A stretch of 64,000 bases of DNA from positions 104,611-168,610 of the forward strand of contig MNCI01020785.1 of the NCBI GenBank assembly GCA_015680685.1. The letters run 5' to 3'. This DNA is from Gnetum montanum. Its lineage: Eukaryota; Streptophyta; Gnetopsida; Gnetales; Gnetaceae. Below, piece after piece: positions 34,541-45,811 of the stretch; the first letter of the stretch is position 1, and each line of letters begins with the position of its first letter. The notes beneath the pieces were generated by a model. The model ran no database searches. It saw nothing but the letters and a program-made list of their open reading frames with translations, and was not told where the DNA came from. Made by a program: the position numbers and the translations under genes.

Positions 34541-34879
34541 CACACTTGTATAGCAAGTATGGGATGCTCTCTAAAGAGCATATAAGGATAAAATAAGTAA
34601 TGAAACCTAATACAAGGTTGAAAAGGTGAACAAATTTTCATTAGTAAAACAAGGGATAATATATTTATGATGCATTTTTTGCTTGAATCTTGATAAATCA
34701 AAGGACTTTGCATAATTCCACTCTCATCATGATTCTTGTTTGATATGGTAATTAATAGATGTTTTCATTGATCATTTAATGTTGTAGGTTTGGGGATTTT
34801 ATCCTCATTATTGTTATTATTTTTGGTTTTTCCATTGGTATTGGCTCCGACTTATGTTTTAAGAGTTTCTTGAGACTCC

Positions 34880-35260
34880 ACCTCTGAACCTTGGTCAATG
34901 TTGACATAGTTAATTGATAGTATTGACACATTGTACCCATGGATCAAAATTTTTCCTTCCTTGTATGGTAAATGAATTTCTTGGTGTATAGGAAATGAGA
35001 CTGCCCGAAGCTTCACTAACAATGGTTTCCTATGATCAAGTTGAAATTGGGAGTTTCTTTGACTACTAGGAAGTTAGTGGATGTGGGAAAATGTTCTCCA
35101 ACCATAAAATTTAAGGAGATAGAATCTCAAACTACTACTCATGACCTATTGAATGACTTGAGTGTAGAGTTAGTGGTTTTTTGGATGTCTTTGTTAAGCC
35201 TAGCTTTTCAACAATGTTGTATGGGGTTGTTGCTCCATCATCCACATGAACATGATGGAT
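34880..35260 (-). pseudogene. Aspartic protease remnant of element E
   Basis: The minus strand reads VDDGATT near 35245 (a D-D-G in the place of the catalytic D-S/T-G), VEKLGLTKTSKK, VGEHFPTSTNFLVVKETPNFNLIIG, then after one frameshift VSFPIHQEIHLPY at about 34965-34990. It matches the protease of D along its length. Two stops and a frameshift make it nonfunctional. Confidence 0.8.
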
Positions 35261-35269
35261 CTTGTACCC

Positions 35270-37950
35270 ACTAACACATATAGTAATGAGGAGAGGAGTA
35301 GGTAGAACCTCTCCTTTTCATGAGTCTATCTTCACATGACTATCATGAAAGGTAAGCATGGGTTGATGTCCATTTTCCCTAAGTAAAGCTTGCTCAATGA
35401 TGCAGTGGATTAACACTTTGTTAGCAGGCATGTCTCTACTCATAAGGATAGAACTCAATACTTGATATAGTGTCTATGAGAAAGAGAAGTCATGACTAGG
35501 TTGTGTAGGCTTGGTGACGTGTTCTTTTTTTTAGATACTATTTGGCTTATTCCATCATTGTAAGGGAATTCTTTCCCTTAGCATGTGATTTTTCAACCTT
35601 GGTGGTTTTAATTTCCTCTATCCTTCCTAGGATTTTTGGCTCATGTTTTAATATATGCATGTTGGGCCCCTTGTCCATGGATGTAGGCAATCTTGGTGTA
35701 GGTCTAAGTCGATCAACTTGTTTTGAATCCTTTTGTTGTTGGCTACCTTTAGTGGGCTTAGTTTTTGGCTTGGAAATAGGTTGTTTTCATCATTGTTGTA
35801 GTGATGATTTCTTACTAACCATTGATTTGTTGGGCATTATAGGTGAGCTTTGATCACATGTTGTTGGAGGTTTTCTTGTTGAAGGTGGAGGGACCCTAAT
35901 AAAAAATGGCTCTTTAGGCTTTGTAGGGATGGTAATGTGTGATTTGGGTTGCAAATTTGATGCCACTAAAGATGGGACACATATAATAAAGGGCTTCTTA
36001 GGGGCTAAAGATGGTGGTACCCTGATGACGAAGGTGACTTCAAGCTTTATGTTTTGAGGTTGTAATGGTTCTTTAATGACAAATAGGTCTCTAGGAGGAT
36101 TAGACTATTTGATTTTTGTGAATGATGCTACAATGCAAGAGTTATTAGTATTTGGAGAGTTGGGCTCATTCAAAACTAGTTCCTCATAGTTAATCATATT
36201 TTGGATGTCATCTTTCAATGCTAGAAAGAAATTAGTATCATGATCAACCATTTGATGATAATGACAAAAACTATCCCACTTAAAATATTTCAATAGCTTT
36301 GGATAATCTTTACTACTATCATTGGGTCTCTAGCTATCTCACAAATACGATCATGCGTCTTATGAGCATCCTCAGAATGTTACTTATGTTGAATTTGATT
36401 ATTTTTAAGAAATTGTTTTAGAAGCTCAAAGGGCTTCATAGGCAACCTTATGTACTTAGACCTATCTTTGCATTTGAAGTTAGGTTTTGATTGGTATGAC
36501 GTGGATGATTGTGATGAGTTAGGAGATGTGTTGCATGGTGGTGATCCTCACCTTTCTACTTACTTTGTATCCTTGGATACTATAGCCATAGTTGTTTTAT
36601 CTTTCTTAGTTCTATATCTATCCCTCCTTGTGTGTTAGTTTTTATAGGCCATGTAGGATCATTGCTAGCTTCAGTTACTTCTTCTATGTTCTTGGTTTGT
36701 GAAAAGGCTAGACACAGTGATTGGGATTCTAAATAATATAGTTTTGACTTGATAAAGTTGTTGACTGCTTCCTTGAAGATGTCCAAGAGGTGGCTTTTAG
36801 AGATGGGCTCAGAGATCTTGCTGAGCATTGCATTCCATCTTTGAATGAACCTTTGTATTGGTTTAAGTGACCCCTAATTTACCTTTGTAAGTTGTTCTAA
36901 TGTTGTATCAAGATTCAAGTTGTATTTGAAGTGGTTGAAAAATTGGTTTATGAGATCTTCCAGGAAGGAAATAGAACCTCTAGGTAAGTTGCAATACTGG
37001 TATAAAGTCTTTCCATTCAAGGACATAGAAAAAATCCATAGTATTGTATGTGACCATGCTTGAAATAAAAGGTACTTAAACTATAAGATGATAAGGTTCA
37101 CATTTGAATTTCCTTCACCATTGTACTTGGTGAAGTTAAGGGTATTTGGGGGATAGTAGGGCTGATAGGATCATCCTAGTGAAAGATCATGATCTTTACA
37201 ATCTGAGTGGTAGAGGATTTGAGATTTTGTAGCTCTTTGATGAGGTCTTGGATCATCTAGAAGGCTTGATCTCAACCTTGGCACATTCCTATGGGTTACT
37301 GGGTTTGTACAGATGGTTGTGGAGGAAGCTAAGAGGCTTGGGGCTATTTCATAGGCATCAATATTGATAACAAAGGCTAGGTGAACATTGTGGTAGGAGG
37401 GTTAAACAAAGAGAAGGATATTTGCATTGAGACCTAAGGGACAAAAGGAATAGAAGGGATGTGGGAAGCTTGCATTGCCTAAGGTCCTATAGAGAGGCCC
37501 ACCAGGATGGAGAGAGGAGAGGATGTGATGGATACCATTGGTGATGGTCTTACAAAGGAAGGTTATGTTGTAGAGGGCATGGATGAAAACAAGGAGGCTG
37601 ATTGAGGCTGATGTGTGGTTATAATGGGTGCCATCCCAAACATGGTCGGTAGATAAGAGAAGAGGAAGGTTGTGCAATTGGTCCCGCAAATGAGGCAGGG
37701 AATGTGGAACTATGTGTAGTTGTTTGGGGAGCCAATTTTTGGAAAAGGCTCTCAATGAAGGTATCTAGCTCTAGTTCTATCTCAAATTTATCTTATTCTT
37801 CCTGGTGTCCTATTCAAGCTAATTTCCTCACTCCACTCATTGACTTCTATGAGTTGTATAAACATGTGTGCATAGAAGTTAGTAAGGGAGATCTTGTCAT
37901 AAGGGATGGGATGTATTCTTTCCCATCCCGGTGTATGATTTCAAGATGAT
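35270..37950 (-). pseudogene. Gag remnant of element E
   Basis: The zinc-finger-like segment at 36105-36293 (FCHYHQMVDHDTNFFLALKDDIQNMI) matches FCDYHQQCGHDTDYC...KNDIQRMI in D, with two of the metal-binding residues lost. The Gag core at 36580-36828 has SEPISKSHLLDIFKEAVNNF and SKLYYLES, again as in D. The N-terminal part (36.85-37.95 kb) is decayed. 35.3-36.1 kb is a spacer equivalent to the Pro-rich linker of D. Plus-strand frames over this region are shadows. Confidence 0.78.
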
Positions 37951-38188
37951 GCTTAGAATCAAATTCAAAATGTGGTATTAGAAGCCAAACATATATTTTA
38001 GCATAGAGGAAGTTATGAAACTCATTAATGATAGAAAAGTCTAGGCTCTTACACCTCTACTTAAGTGATTGTCTACACTTAATGATGGTTGGGTCTTTCA
38101 AGTCATATACACAGACTCCATCCTAGTTTGGCACCATGTAGGTAATGTTGAGAGGTAATATAGTTGATCAATGAAAAAGCATCAACAA

Positions 38189-38600
38189 AGTGTTAATGAC
38201 ACATAGCATATGAAGGTTATAGTATCAATGAGAGTTGTAGCATTAATGTGAGTTACATAGTGTCAATGACAGTTGTGTAGCATCATATAGCTTTAGTGAT
38301 AGTTACAACATAAATGATAGTTTTGTAGTATCAATGATAATTGTAATGTCAATGAAACTTGTAGTGTCAATGATAGTTGTGTAGTGTCAATGAAACTTGT
38401 AGTGTCAATGATAGTTGTGTAGTGTCAATGACACTTGAGTGTCAACAACATTGTAGCATCAATAACATTAAGGATCAATGACACTTGAGAATCAACAACA
38501 TTGTAGTGTCAATGAAACTTGAGCATCAATGACACTTGAGTGTTAACAACATTGTAGCATCAATGATGTTGAGCGTTAATGATACTTGAAAATTTTCAAG
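38189..38600. repeat. GTGTCAATGA minisatellite in leader of E
   Basis: Over 400 bp of short tandem units such as TGTAGTGTCAATGAAACT and TTGAGTGTCAACAACATTG, with an 18- to 38-bp period. It lies between the 5' LTR and Gag of E. Element D has nothing like it there. Confidence 0.85.
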
Positions 38601-38996
38601 TTTTTTTTATGTTAGAAAATTAGGAAGAGGTTTTAGCATCTGCACTACAACCACAATTGTAATATTAAAAACTACTTTTATTATTTTTAAAATAAAAATT
38701 TCTCTCACGTATTGTGAGTAATGACACTACACACTACAATAATAATAAAATGAAATTTTATCAAAGTTGCCATTTGCAAAGAAAGAAAAGGTAATGATGC
38801 TATGTTGGAAATTGCATTGTAACCAGTGATAGAAAAAGGTATGTTTTGGCCTGAAACTAGTTGCAGCATACAAACTACAATAGGTAGAATTGAAAATCAA
38901 TTTTTAATTAAATTTTTGAAAACAAAAAATAGGGAAACACTATAACAGGTTTAGACAAAAAAGCTAAGTAGAGGCCCTCCTTCTAGTGCTAGAAAT
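38601..38996 (-). other. Leader of element E
   Basis: AT-rich, no frame. It includes the palindrome TTCTAGTGCTAGAA at 38981-38994, two bases from the LTR end, equivalent to that of D at 10225-10238. Confidence 0.6.
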
Positions 38997-40023
38997 TGTA
39001 GCGATGAAAAAAATTGGTGTGAGGGAGCTAAAGATCCTCATTAGAATAGTTTAACCCATAGATCCATGGGCCTTCAAAAGGATCTATGGGTGCCTCAAAC
39101 AGTGTAATAGATCGCTTGAGAACTTGAATGTCTATTACAAGGTATTAATGAAATGTATGCAAAATGTAAATGAGTGAGAAAATATTCATTAGACAAAATT
39201 GAAATGGAAACACAATTGTAGAAAATGTAGAAATAAAATATAACACAACACTACCAAAAATTTGTAATAAAATGTTTTAAAATAATGTAACAAATGGGTT
39301 CTAGAGATACAAATTGGGGCTTTTATAGCCTGCGATTGAAATAATGGATTTGGACTCTGATGTAGTAGGCAGGATGTGTTCTATAGTCTCATCTCATAGA
39401 TCTAGTGCTACTTAATTCAGCTATAAATTGGTTCTTGTCATCTTCGGTGCTTTGTGTTATAGAACAATGGTGATGGTCATCTTGGACTCTTTGGTGTCTA
39501 CACTACTTGAAGGTCTCAGGTTTGATGCATATGCAAAAATGCCAAAAATTCTTTTGTTGAAGTAGATCATTATTTGAATAGGCCTTGGATTCTATCTTAT
39601 TATTAGTTAATTTTTTCATGATCAATGATAGATTTTTGGCACCTTTCATTGTACCTAGAACACCTTTACATGCAACATCAGTGTCAGTACCATAAAATCA
39701 TGATGCTAACACAATGTCGACATCATAAAGTCATGACACTAGAAAAACGTTGGTACCATAAAGTCATAATGCTAGCACAACATTGGTATCATAAAGTCAT
39801 GACACTAGCATAGTATCGATACCATAAAGTCATGATGCTAGCACAATGTTAGTACCATAAATTAATGACACTAGCATAGCATTGGTACCATAAAGTCATG
39901 ATGCTAGCATAGGGTATTTGGAAAAATTAGGTTGTTGTATCTACCTTTATTTTTTATATCAAATTACAAAGACTATTGGCCATATATTATAATATGGATT
40001 TCTTTGGGGTGTATTACTTTTCA
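38997..40023 (-). repeat. 5' LTR of element E
   Basis: A 1027-bp LTR, on the minus strand TGAAAAGTAA to CATCGCTACA. The same end motif CGCTACA closes the LTR of D. A TATA box GGCTATAAAA lies at 39319-39330. Its U3 holds a minisatellite at 39677-39910. It resembles the chimeric 3' LTR mainly near the ends and in the AT-rich middle. Confidence 0.75.
39677..39910. repeat. 33-bp minisatellite in U3 of E
   Basis: About seven units near TACCATAAAGTCATGATGCT plus AGCACAACATTGG. A plus-strand frame with repeated YHKVM comes from it. Confidence 0.88.
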
Positions 40024-40196
40024 TTCGAGCTATGGTATGTGAAAAAAAATCTTACATGGTAGAAATATTTTTAACAATCTTTCATAGAACCAAGAACTAG
40101 TTTTAGAGCTAATTCTAAAGAAGAGCTTATTTCCAGAGTTGACAAGGTAGAGCTAATTAAAGGAGCCCTTCGTAGAACCAAAAATGGTTCTACAAG
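40024..40196 (-). repeat. Second copy of a copia G LTR segment
   Basis: Duplicates 32830-32992 (and 49540-49716 in the 5' LTR): ACATGGTAGA, CTTATTTCCAGAGTTGACA, and the perfect hairpin GTAGAACCA-AAAA-TGGTTCTAC at 40172-40193. Having two copies of this stretch in one LTR shows a duplication by recombination. Confidence 0.8.
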
Positions 40197-41332
40197 TGTT
40201 ACATTGGAAAAATTTGGTGCTGGAAAAACTAAAGATCTCCAATGGAATAGTTTAATCTTAGATGCCACGGGCCTCAAAAAAGGGATTCAAAGCATCCTGA
40301 ATGGTCTTTTTGATCAACCAAAGACTTAGAAATTGTAAAAAAAAATACAAGTAAATTGAATAAAAGTTACAGATCTAACATCTAAGAAAGCACAAAGATC
40401 AACTTCAAAAGCATGAATGAATTGTCAAATTTTATTAAAATAGTAAAATGTTGAAGAAAAAAAGTTTAAATAAGTACAAGTTATGTGCCTATGATGCACA
40501 AAGAGCTACAAAAAAGATGCTTGAAGTCCATTGAAACTAGCAAAGTGTATCCTACAGTTAGCTTCATAATACAGGTGCTCCAAAGCTTCAATTCCCAAAA
40601 CTCCTTACTAGTTCTCGAGTATGGATCTGCTTCATTGGTGTTGAAAATGGTAGATGGTTGTTGGAATTTTTGTTTCTTTGCAATGCTCTAAGAGTCTATA
40701 TGCTTATCCAAGTGCAAATTTGTCAAAAATTCCTTGCAAAGTGGTTTCTTTTATTTTTATAGGCCATTAGAGGTTGGTATGTTGCTGCAAATTCCTACCA
40801 TGATTGCTAACAAATTACTACAAATTTTTGACATTTGTAGGCCATTAATCTTAGTGTATTTTTTCAATTTTGATAAATTTGATACATGAAGGTCATCAAA
40901 AATATGTTGGATTTTAAAAAGATACACTAGCTTCAAAAACATATGCTGCCTTCACCATAAATACACTAACCTTGGAGAAGATATGTTGGACTTGACATGA
41001 AAGTTAAAGCCAAATAGTTTATATGCTAACTGTAGGTGGTTCTAGCAAATAAGTTGCTATGACCAACATAAAAGCCATAAAAAACCCAAATTTGGTAATT
41101 TCCAATGCATTTTCAGCCTTCCCAAGCCCAAATACATACATGACATAAAATTTTTCGCTTTGGAAATGAGGTAATAACAACTTGTGAGGCATTTTTTAGC
41201 CTCAATAACTTAAAGTATGTGAGATTATAGCCTTTGAATTGTAGACCTCACATTTTACAACAAGATCCTGCCTTAGGCTCAATGGTGAAGGTTATAATAA
41301 GTTACAAGATGAAATTTCTTAGTCGTGTTTCA
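40197..41332 (-). repeat. Solo LTR F2
   Basis: A 1136-bp LTR, TGAAACACGA to AATGTAACA on the minus strand, flanked by ACAAG (40192-40196) and ATAAG (41333-41337). The uninterrupted site exists in the 5' LTR of G at about 49716 (TTCTACAAG then CTAGTTATATTTTAG). TATA box CCTATAAAAATAAAA at 40749-40763. Same family as E. Confidence 0.82.
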
Positions 41333-41337
41333 ATAAG

Positions 41338-41800
41338 CTAGTTCTATTTTAGTGCTTTTTTTCTGGGCTAATGTGAGAGAGCTATTTTGTGACACTTTGT
41401 AGAACCAAATTATGCTTCTATAAGTTGGTTTTATAAGCTATGCTAGATTAAAAATACTTTCATGCACATGCTCTAAAAAATATTCAAGCTTGATCCCACT
41501 TAGTTCCATTAATAAAAAAAAAGGAAGTTGATGTCGTATAACATATTTGAGTTATCTTTGTAAAGCTAAAATGAAGAGCTGAGATGGATTAAAGAACTAT
41601 TCAAGTGACATGATGTTGAGCTGGTAAATTTATCCTGGGAAAGCTATGTAGATCCAAGAAATAGTTCTACAAACTAGTTCTACGTGCTGATGTGGTAAAC
41701 AAACACTTCCTTTTGAAAGATAAGATAAAAGCTCAAATTCACTTGAAATGAAGGCTTCATTGTAAAGAAAAACCTATAACCAAGCTCAAAACATGAAACA
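41338..41800 (-). repeat. 3' LTR of copia G, right piece
   Basis: Resumes at CTAGTTCTATTTTAGTGC, matches 49717-50167 of the 5' LTR, and ends ACATGAAACA. On the minus strand the purine-rich AAAAAGGATGAGAT lies just before it (41801-41815), a likely polypurine tract. Confidence 0.82.
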
Positions 41801-42660
41801 ATCTCATCCTTTTTGAGATTGGGTGAGCTCAGAAAGTAAGCTTGAATGAGAGGAAGATCATGCATGGCCAAACATCTAGAAATAGCCTAAAAAGTAGTTG
41901 CAAGCTTAGAATCACCATGTAGAACAACTCAACTCATACATTATAATTAGAAAACTTAACAAGCTCATAACAATAAGCATCAAGTTAAAAAAGAGAATCA
42001 TGTATCCAGCTAAAGATGAGTAAATAATCATCATAACTTAGCTCATACCAATGAAGCTTACAACATAATCAATCAATTAAACACTACATCTAGCTGATTA
42101 TACACACATAGTTCATAATTAGTCAAATATTCACAAGAACAATAGAATTCAAAATAGTTAAAATAGATAAAAATAACTCAACCAAGCATAAAATAAGCTA
42201 AGAAATGTGCACACTTATACTTTAAGAATGTAGAGAATTCATTTTCACTATTTTCTAACAAAACAATACATACACAATCACATCATCTTTTTGACAAAAC
42301 AACACCGAGAAATCATCTTTACATTTTCTTACAAAATAGCACATACACAATTACATCATCTTTTTGACAAAACAAAACGTACACAATTACATCATCATAT
42401 ATCAATTCTCCTCCTTTTTATCAGAACAAGATGAAAAGAATCCCCCCCTCTCAGTAAATAGATTAAGCTCAAAACATAAAGACAAACATAGGTGATAAGA
42501 TCAAATAAGAGATATACAAAAGAGCTAATCTTGTTGATTAGTGAACTATTAAGCTTAAAATAGAGATGCAATAATGAGAGAACAACTAGTCATGCTAAGC
42601 ATAAAAAAAATATAAAAGATATAGAATAGATCAGAGAACCAAGTAGCAATGCAAAAAGCA
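41801..42660 (-). other. 3' untranslated region of copia G
   Basis: No gene. At 42250-42400 about three units share CACAATTACATCATCTTTTT and TGACAAAACAA. Open frames at 41680-41871 and 42555-42776 are not conserved and look accidental. Confidence 0.6.
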
Positions 42661-42670
42661 TCATAGCTAA

Positions 42671-43125
42671 GGATATTCATAATCGCTTTTGGATAAATAA
42701 AGATGATTTTAGAGAGCTTAGGAAAGAGTTGAGAAGGATAGAGGTAGAGAGGAATCAAGCATTGAAGAGCACTCAATCTAGAACAAACTATGAAAAGACA
42801 TAAAGAATAGTATAAGGCCCAAGAAGAATTTAGTAAGAAGGTTGAACAAATTATGATGCAAAAATAGTAGGAATTCCTAGAGCATGTGAGACAAAGGTCT
42901 TTGGAATCTAGAACATCTGAAGAAGGAAGAGCCTATACAAATTAAGACATTGAGACTCTATACGTTACCCATGACCTCTTGGGAATGTTGCATCTGCCAA
43001 GCTTAGAGCCAAAAATAAGGTCATCCTATGGTCATGATCCCTATAAGAAAATGCATGAATCCATAGGATATGGCTTTGAAGATTTAACAAACTCAACATG
43101 GGCTTCTGGTTCTTTTGCTACATCT
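42671..43125 (+). pseudogene. Plus-strand coding-like frame inside copia G
   Basis: On the strand opposite to the copia genes. It reads DIHNRFWINKDDFRELRKEL and VERNQALKSTQSRTNYEKT, then after a frameshift EEFSKKVEQIMMQK, EFLEHVRQRSLESRTSEEGR, and an open end THDLLGMLHLPSLEPK, SSYGHDPYKKMHESIGYGFE to TAA at 43123-43125. Stops inside are TAG, TAG TAG and TAA. The first half is Glu/Arg/Lys-rich and may be coiled. It lies between RNase H and the 3' LTR. Not recognised; perhaps an antisense extra ORF or captured sequence. Confidence 0.5.
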
Positions 43126-43139
43126 TAAAAGTATCTTAC

Positions 43140-44620
43140 TTCACTGCAATACAATCTTACCTACTCTCCCTGTAACAAAGATTGTTAGCTTATAAATCCT
43201 TAAACTAGTACTAGGAGTTTTAGAAGCTTGCGTATTTTTGGGTAAAGAAGTCATACCCAACAATGTTCTTAGATATAGAAATATTTCTTTATTTAAAGCC
43301 TTTGTAAAAACATTTTCTCTATGTTCTTTAGATGAAATATAAAATAATTTTACTATTTTCAACTTTGCTTCATCTCTAAGAAAATGATATTAATGTTAAA
43401 ATGTTTAGTTTCACAATGAAAATGAGATTTTTAGAGATAGAAATAATGGCATTATTATCACAATGAGTAATTATTGGGTCAAAGAATGCTATATTAAAAA
43501 TCTTTAATACTTCTCTCATCTAAAGAATTTATATGTAGCAATGTGAGGCTACAACATATTCTACTTCAACTGATGATAATGCTACAGAGTTCTACTTTTT
43601 GCTCAACCATAATACCAGTCTATTACCAAGAAAAGAATAGTTCCCATTGGTAAATTTCCAATCATTTTTATTTCTTATCCAATCTACATTTGTAAATGCT
43701 TGTAATTCAAAACTTCTACTTTTTGGATACCATAGCCCATGAATAGTTGCACATTTTGGATATGTAAATTCTTTTAGTTGTAATCATGTATGATTCTTTT
43801 GATTTTAAATTATATCTAGAAATTAGACATACTGCAATAGCTATATCTGGCCTCCTAGCTATAGTATAATGCAAGCTTTCCATGATGGATCTATATAGTG
43901 TAACATCAATGTTTTCTCCATATTCATTTTTGCAAAGATATGTATTTGTGCTAAGAGGAGTTGCATAAGTGTTATCATATATCATGTTGAAATTCTTGAG
44001 CATTTTTTGAACATATTTTATCTGAGAAATGAAGTTTCCATCCCTAAGTTGTTGAATATGTATACCAAGAAAATGAGACAACTTCCTTATTATAGATATT
44101 TCAAACTTTAATTTCATAGCTTCAACAAATTCTTTACATAAAATTAAGCTTGTACCTCCAAACATTATGTCATCAACATAAATCTAAGCAACTAGAAATC
44201 CTATATTATCCTTTTTAATATAAAGGGTACTATCCGAAGGGGCTTTCAAATATTCAATTTCAGCTAAATATGAATCAAGGTTAGCATAGCACATCATAGG
44301 GGCTTGCTTTAAGCCATATAAAGCTTTGTGTAGCTAATAAACATGATTTGGCTTTTCAGTGTTAATATATCATTTTGGTTGTTCTATATATACTATCTCT
44401 TTTATTTCTTCATTTAGAAATTTTGATTTCACATCCATTTCTTAGAGCTTAAATCCTTGATAAGTTGCAAAAGCTAAGACCATTATAATATATTCTAATC
44501 TTAAAACTAGAGAAAATGTATCTTGATAATCATGTCCCTCTATCTAAAGAAAGCCTTTTGCTACTAATCTTCCCTTATTATGGGTTACTTCACCATGGTC
44601 ATTCAACTTGTTTGCAAAGA
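43140..44620 (-). pseudogene. Reverse transcriptase-RNase H remnant of copia G
   Basis: Right to left: RLEYIIMVLAFATYQGFKL, MDVKSKFLNEEIKEIVYIEQP (catalytic Asp kept) at about 44.38-44.46 kb, the intact catalytic box IYVDDIMFGGTS near 44160-44190, then KFEISIIRKLSHFLGIHIQ and SQIKYVQKMLKNF. A degenerate RNase H ends with VKLFYISSKEHRENVFTKAL at 43270-43360, the usual C-terminus of copia pol. Stops separate the blocks, and the RNase H core between 43.36 and 43.7 kb is poorly preserved. Confidence 0.87.
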
Positions 44621-45790
44621 TTCAGTTAATTCCAATGACGTTAGCTCCTTCGAGCTATGAGACTAGCTCTCAAATATTAATCTTTATAATTTTCTTCATC
44701 TCTTCATCCATTGCATTTTTTAGTCCTCTCTTCCAAGAGCTTCCCTAACTATTAGAGTAATGGAAAAAGTCAGACAACATACTAATAAATCATGATCTAT
44801 TGTTTCAACTCTATTCCTTGTTGTCGTTTGTCTAAGAGGTATTCTAAGGATATCTATCATGGATCTAAACATATGCATTCTAATCCTCAAGCCATCATTA
44901 GTGTAGCCTCTTTTTTTTCTTCTACCTCATTAGTTAATACTAGCTATTCTTCTTCAATGTCATCAACTTGTTCAAATTCCAAAATACCATCATCATTTTT
45001 TTCTTCATTTACATTCATACCTTTCTAAGCCATATTGTTAGGATCTTTTAATAATTCATCAATTTTAACATGATGTGTTTCAACAATCTTTAATGTTTTT
45101 AAATTTAACCAATGATAACCTTTTGAATGACTAGAATATCCAATAAACAAACCATCTTCATAGCAACTATCAAGCATGTGAACATTATCTTGATTCTTGA
45201 TATAGCACTTGCCACCAAAAATTTTAAAATATTGAACATTAGTATTTTTTCATACCACATTTGATAAGGAGTCTTACAATTATTAGCTCTTACTAAATAT
45301 TTTTTGATAATATACACAACTATTCTACTTACCTCATTCCATAGGTACATTCTTTTCGTTCATCATTGATCTAATCATCTCAAGTATATTTCTATTTTTC
45401 CACTCTACAAAACCATTTTGCTAGGGTGTTCTAGCTAATGAAAACTATATCTTAATACTTGAATCTTTGTATAGCTCATAAAATTCATTTGAGGTGAATT
45501 CACCCATTGTTACTCCTAATAGCTTTGATTTTAAGCCCTATTTCCATTTCAACCATACTTTTAAATGCCTTAAAATGTTTAAATACATCAAACATTTTAT
45601 CAATGCATGTTAGCCATGACATTTTAGTATAATCATCAATAAAAAGAAAGAAATATTTACTACCATCAAAACTAGCTACATTGAAAGGCCCATAGACATC
45701 CATATGTAGTAATTCAAGCATATCTTTCTAATGAAAGTTCACTAGCTTAAAGGTTGTTCTAGTTTGCTTATCATGTTTTCATGTAGAACA
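44621..45790 (-). pseudogene. Integrase remnant of copia G
   Basis: The catalytic core at 45500-45721 has LELLHMDVYGPFN (first Asp kept), GSKYFFLFIDDYTKMSWL and IKAIRSNNG, where the second catalytic Asp of RSDNG is Asn. The third acidic residue is not readable. At 45105-45350 are YIIKKYLVRANNCKTPYQMW and YEKILMFNILKF, the post-core segment. An acidic linker follows at 44.8-45.0 kb (EEKNDDGILEFEQVDDIEEE). It lies between protease and RT, the copia order. Confidence 0.86.
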
Positions 45791-45811
45791 TACGTCTTCT
45801 AGGCGACTTAC

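Larger units (their letters stand above)
32993..40023 (-). mobile_element. Tat-like, Gag-protease-only element E
   Basis: Minus-strand relative of element D. 5' LTR 38997-40023, palindrome in the primer-site position, a repeat-rich leader, Gag, protease, a tandem-repeat block, then the chimeric 3' LTR. No RT, RNase H or integrase. D and E share Gag, protease, the GGCCTAAAACTAG repeats and the post-LTR palindrome in the same order, so this is a family layout and not one deletion. E lacks the antisense frame of D. Confidence 0.8.

Noticed and set aside
38189-38600. Spaced short repeats resembling a CRISPR array
   Set aside because: The units run into each other without unique spacers, vary in length, and lie in a plant retrotransposon leader. 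Minisatellite.
39625-39813. Open frame with repeated YHKVM
   Set aside because: Generated by the 33-bp minisatellite in the U3 of E on the strand opposite to the element.
44792-45028. Ser-rich 78-codon plus-strand frame
   Set aside because: Opposite the acidic integrase linker of copia G; runs of GAA read as TTC and AGC-type codons on the other strand.
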